From NCBI GenBank assembly GCA_017534835.1, contig JAFXVT010000067.1:55188-119187 (forward strand): a stretch of 64,000 nt of DNA, in the 5' to 3' direction. The notes beneath the pieces are model-generated. The model did no database searches, was not told the origin of the DNA, and was given only the letters and a program-made list of their open reading frames with translations. Below are positions 61,001 through 64,000 of the stretch, one piece after another. Every line of letters starts with the position of its first letter. The first letter of the stretch is position 1. The position numbers and the translations under genes were made by a program. The DNA is from Ruminococcus sp. Its GTDB lineage: Bacteria > Bacillota > Clostridia > Oscillospirales > Ruminococcaceae.

Positions 61001-61164
61001 CGCTCACGAGAGACGATGCAAAGACGATCCCCATTATCGCTATGACTGCCAATGCCTTTGATGAGGACGTTCAGAGAAGTCTGCAAGCCGGAATGAATGC
61101 ACATCTCAGCAAGCCGATCGACAACGATACTTTGTTTGAAACACTGGAGAGCTTGATAAGGTGA
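58084..61164 (+). CDS. Hybrid sensor histidine kinase with two receivers
   Basis: The 1026-aa protein has membrane helix 1 (about 9-28), an extracellular sensor domain to about 285, helix 2 (about 290-315) and a coiled coil. A PAS-like segment (SVYYVDLDSDECICY) follows. HisKA has the phospho-His in SSMSHEIRTPMNAI; HATPase has NILGNAVKFTPEGG, DTGIGM and GLGMAITK. Receiver 1 has IDDDP, DLKMPGMDG and AKPV; receiver 2 has LAEDVPINAE, DVRMPEMDG and SKPIDN. No good ribosome site was found for either possible start (58045 or 58084); 58084 is chosen because the hydrophobic segment begins just after it. It should feed the HPt and the REC-GGDEF-EAL protein. Confidence 0.88.
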   Translation: MKRINNTTGLYATVIGSLLIAAILIIGTYWSGQKAKQDTEMAATSVSKLFLDELAGRRKQVVASALKRNIGNMQTAVGLLTSDDLSDTSHLQAYQQRMRKLYTLEKFAFVDTNGLIYTADGTMNNIEQYSFDYNNISEPEISVRNDDSGSKSVVIAVPVDRLPLGGQTLTVCFMEISMNTMLEGVSLQSDSNNTTFCNIYTKDGTALTDMVLGGLASEDNLLMAMEHADFDDDVTADDLRSDFKNGRGGVISFTYDDVNETLSYTPIDGTDWMLTYLIRGSVISDNISSVSQGIITRSLVQTFLSALVLLAMFLFIFLQSKRNAELAIEKETSVVKQEELEQRLQLQNELLEQEKLRTRQDHMITALASDYRSVYYVDLDSDECICYRSEVTPDEGPQVGAHFSYIEAFTRYANEVVAERYRESFLHFIEPDNIRKGLEKEPIIALRYLTVRKSGEETYEMLRMAGVRHPEDRDDNTVHAVGVGFTDIDSEMRESMAQGRALGDALAAAEQASKAKTMFLSSMSHEIRTPMNAIIGLNAIALTAPELSERTRGQLEKIGSSANHLLSLINDILDMSRIESGKTVLKNEDFSFTKLLEQINTIFSAQCADKDLNYNCRVIGTVDDHYIGDGMKLRQVLINILGNAVKFTPEGGSVELTAERTAHFENRSTLRFTVSDTGIGMSPEYLPKLFDTFSQEDSSATNIYGSSGLGMAITKNIVEMMNGYIEVQSQKGEGTTFTVTVTLMDSAYSRSDAKEQDVSLGELSVLVIDDDPVACEHAKLVLGKAGIACETVLSGKEAIELVRLRQARQKPFDLLLVDLKMPGMDGVETARVIRRIVGHETAIIIITAYKWDDVVEEAESAGIDSFIAKPVSAENVIEEYMSAYRKKNPAGRKAGHKAELKGRNILLAEDVPINAEIVKMVLAKREINVDHAENGRIALEMFSASEVGHYDAVIMDVRMPEMDGLEAASEIRALTRDDAKTIPIIAMTANAFDEDVQRSLQAGMNAHLSKPIDNDTLFETLESLIR

Positions 61165-61233
61165 CATCAGATCATCGCCTGTCATCTCCGACTCCGCAGT
61201 GTCAGAGCTGGCTTAGTGGATCTGACATTAAAG

Positions 61234-61261
61234 CAGCGGCACCTGTTATCAGGTGCCGCTG
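61234..61261. terminator. Hairpin after the kinase operon
   Basis: CAGCGGCACCTG (61234-61245) pairs with CAGGTGCCGCTG (61250-61261), a perfect 12-bp stem with a 4-base loop. There is no clear T run on either strand. Confidence 0.6.
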
Positions 61262-61292
61262 TTCTGGTAATATGGAGAGTTGGCTCTGAACG

Positions 61293-62513
61293 TTATTTAT
61301 CAGCGTCCCATTTCTGAAGAGTCAGTGCATCGTTGGCAGTAACGCCTTCCACACCGTCAACGTCGGCGTTGATGAGTCCCTGCGGTCTGAGTCCGTATTT
61401 GTCGCGGTTGGCGATGTGCTGGAGAACAGCTACGGAATCAGAAAGTGAGACCTTGCCGTCGAGGTTTGCGTCGCCATTTATGATCGTTATACCTTCAAGG
61501 ACATCTGCACCGTTTAGGTTTAATGCAGCGGGCACTGTCCCGGAGCCTTCCTTTTCCATCATACACTTTTTGAGATGCTCAGCCAATTCCTCAATCGCGA
61601 CCGGTCTGGCGGTGTTTCTCTTGTAATAGGCTGCCAGCAGGTCGTAGTCGTTCATATCAACGATGCCGTCAAGGGAAACGTCTCCGTTTGCTTCTGTCTG
61701 ATGCCATTTGTATTCCGAGAAGTAATCGTTGTTTTCCGCACTCTGACCTGTTTTATCCCTCATTACCGTATAAACAAGGACATCGTAAGCATCGAAGAAA
61801 TCTAAGATACCGTCCTCGTTTATGTCAGCAGCAGACTTATCACTGTCGAATCGTGCAAAGGCTGCAAGCTGTTCATCTGTATATGTTTCGTCTTCTTCAT
61901 ATGCGTTGATATATTCGATATTTTCGCGCAGCTCACCGATATACTGAACGAATCCTTCGATGTCTGACGTGCTGACAGAAGAAATGAAAACTCTGTCAGT
62001 AAGGGCTGAGTATATCTCATTTTCGGTCGGGTAGTCTCCGTTTTTATACAGGTAGTATCTTGCGAGCATCTGAGCTCCGTATGAGCGGTCAGGATCGGTC
62101 CCGCCCGCCGATACCGGCATGAATCTGAATGAACCTTCGGCGTTGTAGCACCGAAGTATCCTGTCTGCTGCCTCTTCGCTGTAAAAAGCGGCGAGTTCGT
62201 CATATTTTGACTGGTCATGACCGTATTTTTTGAAACAGTATTCAAATCTCTCACCATACAGTCTCAGCTCAAAAACATCGCAGATATCAAATGTACCGTC
62301 TCCGTTTATATCAGGGTCAACGGAGATCTCGTCGATGATACCGTCACCGTTTTTGTCGATCGGTCCGGTGCGTTCGTATTCCTTGAAAATGCACAGCTCA
62401 CTCTGTGAGAATTTGATATTGTGCTCGTTCGGTACCGTTCCGGCTGATGCATACATATTCGGAAGCGCTCCCGACATTGCAAGGATAGTAACAAAAGCAG
62501 TTATTTTTTTCAT
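61293..62513 (-). CDS. Secreted dockerin protein (internal start)
   Basis: ATG 62513 has a strong internal site, AAGGAGGGATCACT, encoded within the upstream frame. The 406-aa product has a signal peptide (1-22, ending near MYASA). It has EF-hand/dockerin-like calcium loops at several places (NKNGDGIIDE, DINGDGTFDICDVF, DINEDGILDFFDAYD, DVSLDGIVDMNDYD) and a C-terminal dockerin pair (GDANLDGKVSLSDSVAVLQ ... VEGVTANDALTLQK). The helical middle (about 65-215) is unrecognised. The number of calcium loops outside the final pair is unusual. The ribosome site makes translation from here likely. Confidence 0.7.
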   Translation of the reverse strand: MKKITAFVTILAMSGALPNMYASAGTVPNEHNIKFSQSELCIFKEYERTGPIDKNGDGIIDEISVDPDINGDGTFDICDVFELRLYGERFEYCFKKYGHDQSKYDELAAFYSEEAADRILRCYNAEGSFRFMPVSAGGTDPDRSYGAQMLARYYLYKNGDYPTENEIYSALTDRVFISSVSTSDIEGFVQYIGELRENIEYINAYEEDETYTDEQLAAFARFDSDKSAADINEDGILDFFDAYDVLVYTVMRDKTGQSAENNDYFSEYKWHQTEANGDVSLDGIVDMNDYDLLAAYYKRNTARPVAIEELAEHLKKCMMEKEGSGTVPAALNLNGADVLEGITIINGDANLDGKVSLSDSVAVLQHIANRDKYGLRPQGLINADVDGVEGVTANDALTLQKWDADK

Positions 62514-62978
62514 AGTGATCCCTCCTTGAGATGTGGTCACAGTTGTCTCTTGCGGGCGTTCCGATGTGCTCGGAACAGTTGTGGTGAGCCCTGTTTTCAA
62601 CGTTGAAGTATCGACTTGCCTGAATGCAGTTGTCGTCCGGACAGAAGTCGCTTCTGAGGTCTCGGCAGATGTGGAAGGGGACTTGCCTGCGGCCGTGGTG
62701 TCAGTGACAGTGACCGTCGGTCTTGACGTTTCCGCAGTAGCCGCAGCTGTCACTAAAGGAGCATCCGTACTTGCTTCGATGATGATACCGCTGCCCGAAG
62801 GAGCCGGCTTCTTCGGCGGCTTCATCACCTGAGTCACAATACCGGTCACGAGCACAGCGGATGCAGTGAGTGAAAGAACGACAGCACGCTGCATAATTGC
62901 TCTGAGACGTTTGTTTTTTTCTATGACAGCGTCTCCTCGCTTCATTAGCTCTTCCGCTTTTTTTCGGATATTATCCAC
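61293..62978 (-). CDS. Anti-sigma-like membrane protein fused in frame to a dockerin protein
   Basis: One open frame of 561 codons runs from GTG 62978 (after AAAGGAGTG, overlapping the sigma stop) to the stop at 61293. The first ~155 residues look like an ECF anti-sigma partner: cytoplasmic start VDNIRKKAEELMKRGD, one membrane helix (about 33-52), then a Thr/Ser-rich stalk. The frame then passes without a stop through an internal ribosome site into MKKITAFVTILAM, a typical signal peptide, and the dockerin protein described separately. Either a membrane-anchored fusion is made, or the stop of the anti-sigma gene was lost and both products share the end. Confidence 0.55.
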   Translation of the reverse strand: MDNIRKKAEELMKRGDAVIEKNKRLRAIMQRAVVLSLTASAVLVTGIVTQVMKPPKKPAPSGSGIIIEASTDAPLVTAAATAETSRPTVTVTDTTAAGKSPSTSAETSEATSVRTTTAFRQVDTSTLKTGLTTTVPSTSERPQETTVTTSQGGITMKKITAFVTILAMSGALPNMYASAGTVPNEHNIKFSQSELCIFKEYERTGPIDKNGDGIIDEISVDPDINGDGTFDICDVFELRLYGERFEYCFKKYGHDQSKYDELAAFYSEEAADRILRCYNAEGSFRFMPVSAGGTDPDRSYGAQMLARYYLYKNGDYPTENEIYSALTDRVFISSVSTSDIEGFVQYIGELRENIEYINAYEEDETYTDEQLAAFARFDSDKSAADINEDGILDFFDAYDVLVYTVMRDKTGQSAENNDYFSEYKWHQTEANGDVSLDGIVDMNDYDLLAAYYKRNTARPVAIEELAEHLKKCMMEKEGSGTVPAALNLNGADVLEGITIINGDANLDGKVSLSDSVAVLQHIANRDKYGLRPQGLINADVDGVEGVTANDALTLQKWDADK

Positions 62979-63516
62979 CGTTCTCACTCCTTTCAAGTTC
63001 CTTTCTCAGCGCCTCTTTGGCTCGGTATATCAGATCCGAGACCTGACGCGCTGACTTATTCATTACTCTGGCAGTTTCCGTGTTTGTAAGTCCTTCAAAA
63101 TAGGTGAGATAAAGCACCTGTGCATATTCCGTTTTCAGTTTCCTTATTGCATTGTGCAGGGCTTTGTTCTCTTCGCCTTTGATGCACTCGGCTTCTAAGT
63201 CGGTTTCGTCTGACAGATAGAAGTAATCGTCCAGAGGAGCGTACCTGTCGCGTTTGATTTTTTTCAGATAGTCCAGTGCTGCATTTTTCCCGATGGTATA
63301 CAGCCACGCTGTGAATGAGCAGCTCTCTTTGTATCTCGGCTTTTTTATATACAATTTCATAAGAGCATCATCGGCAGCTTCTTCTGATATATGGATGTCA
63401 TGAACAAAAGTATCAATGAACAAAACAAGTCTGTTGCGGTATTGTGCCACTATCTCGACAAAGCCTTCTTTATCGCCATCAAGGAAACGGAGGTAGCTGA
63501 GTCCGCCGTGATCCAT
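62971..63516 (-). CDS. ECF-type RNA polymerase sigma factor
   Basis: The 181-aa protein has region 2 (FVEIVAQYRNRLVLFID, SEEAADDALMKLY, FTAWLYTIGKNAALDYLKK) and region 4 (IRKLKTEYAQVLYLTYFEGLTNTETARVMNKSARQVSDLIYRAKEAL). The ATG at 63516 follows AAGGAGG; the ORF could begin upstream at 63564 but has no ribosome site there. It is similar in sequence to the sigma factor at 32775-33335. It is coupled to the anti-sigma-dockerin frame. Confidence 0.88.
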   Translation of the reverse strand: MDHGGLSYLRFLDGDKEGFVEIVAQYRNRLVLFIDTFVHDIHISEEAADDALMKLYIKKPRYKESCSFTAWLYTIGKNAALDYLKKIKRDRYAPLDDYFYLSDETDLEAECIKGEENKALHNAIRKLKTEYAQVLYLTYFEGLTNTETARVMNKSARQVSDLIYRAKEALRKELERSENGG

Positions 63517-63627
63517 ATGGTCCTCCTTGTGTAAAAGCTGTAAAATGATCATTTTTGCTTTCACTATATATACGACATTCAGCGTATGAATCTCGCAGTA
63601 CGAGTTTTATTTTAATGATTTAGCTTT

Positions 63628-63656
63628 ATTTTACCGCATTACAAAAGCTTTGTCAA
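63628..63656 (-). promoter_or_regulatory. Promoter of the last sigma/anti-sigma operon
   Basis: On the minus strand TTGACA (63656-63651) and TAAAAT (63633-63628) have a 17-base spacer, leaving a leader of about 100 bases. Confidence 0.65.
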
Positions 63657-63771
63657 CGAAAACAACGGCACCTGCCGACCCTGATACTCATATGGAAGGT
63701 TTACACGCATTTATCGGTGGAAACCTTTCCTGGAATCAGGTGTTTATTCTCGTCTTTCATACAGTCATAAA

Positions 63772-63818
63772 AGCCCTCCCGACAGCGCGCACTTACGTGT
63801 GACCATCGGGAGGGCTTC
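63772..63818. terminator. Strong hairpin, terminator-like
   Basis: AAGCCCTCCCGA (63772-63783) pairs perfectly with TCGGGAGGGCTT (63807-63818), preceded by AAAA. No gene lies between it and the edge of the window on either strand, so its gene may be beyond the right edge. Confidence 0.6.
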
Positions 63819-63869
63819 GTTATTCCGATCCGGTATTACGTTATTATTATAGGCAACATCGCACAAAGC

Positions 63870-64000
63870 CCGCCTGACGGCTTTGCACTGAATCTACTTG
63901 CATATTTTCCGCCATCTTGCACAGAAATCCCTTGACATACGTCAGTATGCCTGCGGAATTTCTATACAATCTGACGAAAAATCTGACTGCGTATCTTCAG
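63870..64000. repeat. Hairpin-rich non-coding end of window, possible repeat edge
   Basis: The segment contains CACAAAGCC/GGCTTTGCA-type self-complementary sequence (about 63862-63890). TTGCACAGAAATCCC and GGAATTTCTATACAA (about 63936-63972) can pair at most positions around a CATAC-GTCA-GTATG hairpin. No open frame is supported. It resembles an interspersed repeat cut by the window edge; this cannot be proved here. Confidence 0.35.

Noticed and set aside
1-64000. CRISPR arrays, rRNA operons, prophage or intact insertion sequences
   Set aside because: No regularly spaced direct repeats, rRNA sequence, phage structural genes or transposase were found.

Overview
This window reads as chromosomal DNA of a fibre-degrading Ruminococcus-like bacterium (Oscillospiraceae, Bacillota). 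The evidence is a moderately high GC content, Gram-positive style AAGGAGG ribosome binding sites, TTGACA-17-TATAAT promoters, and at least five secreted proteins with dockerin repeats and Thr-rich linkers, which point to a cellulosome-type lineage. No rRNA operon, CRISPR array, phage or intact insertion sequence was seen. TGA, TAA and TAG all act as ordinary stops.

Layout. 0-3 kb: end of a trp operon (trpF-trpB-trpA) and a radical SAM gene. 3-11 kb: a SpoVB-like flippase, an EF-G paralogue, a branched-chain aminotransferase interrupted by an in-frame TGA, and an alr / SecD-head-like lipoprotein / radical SAM operon. 11-17.6 kb: YpsA-like, LCP-like, TatD, PP2C and TcdA genes, then a 374-bp nested palindromic element, an SdpI-like gene, a GNAT gene with another in-frame TGA, and a cysteine synthase. 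17.7-22.7 kb: a candidate RNA quality-control island. It has a Ro60-like DUF2828/vWA protein preceded by a ~236-nt structured leader or ncRNA with a tRNA-like T-arm, and divergently two WYL regulators overlapping an HD protein resembling the HD domain of CCA-adding enzymes. 22.8-34.7 kb: dockerin proteins (DUF6055/beta-helix; FN3/transglutaminase; a third of unknown role), an amidase, an ABC-F protein, a nitroreductase and an ECF sigma/anti-sigma pair. 34.8-42.6 kb: two solute-binding-like lipoproteins and two more sigma/anti-sigma pairs. 42.8-47.7 kb: a MoxR-DUF58-transglutaminase operon. 47.8-50.5 kb: an LRR-dockerin protein, a HEPN-like membrane protein and a radical SAM protein. 50.6-55.2 kb: two more solute-binding-like lipoproteins. 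55.5-61.2 kb: PadR, REC-GGDEF-EAL, HPt and hybrid histidine kinase genes. 61.3-63.5 kb: an ECF sigma factor whose anti-sigma-like partner runs in frame, with no stop, into a dockerin protein. The last 400 bases carry hairpins and what looks like the edge of a repeat.

How it fits together. Much of the window concerns the cell envelope and sensing of the outside: four ECF sigma factors (three with adjacent membrane anti-sigma-like genes, one fused to a dockerin protein), secreted dockerin proteins, and four related lipoproteins with no ABC permeases beside them. Three lipoprotein transcription units share an upstream pattern, TTTCGTC-N17-TCACTA, which suggests a small regulon. The findings most worth follow-up are the Ro-like/tRNA-mimic RNA/WYL/HD island, the shared lipoprotein promoter, the anti-sigma-dockerin fusion, the two in-frame TGA codons and the palindromic element.
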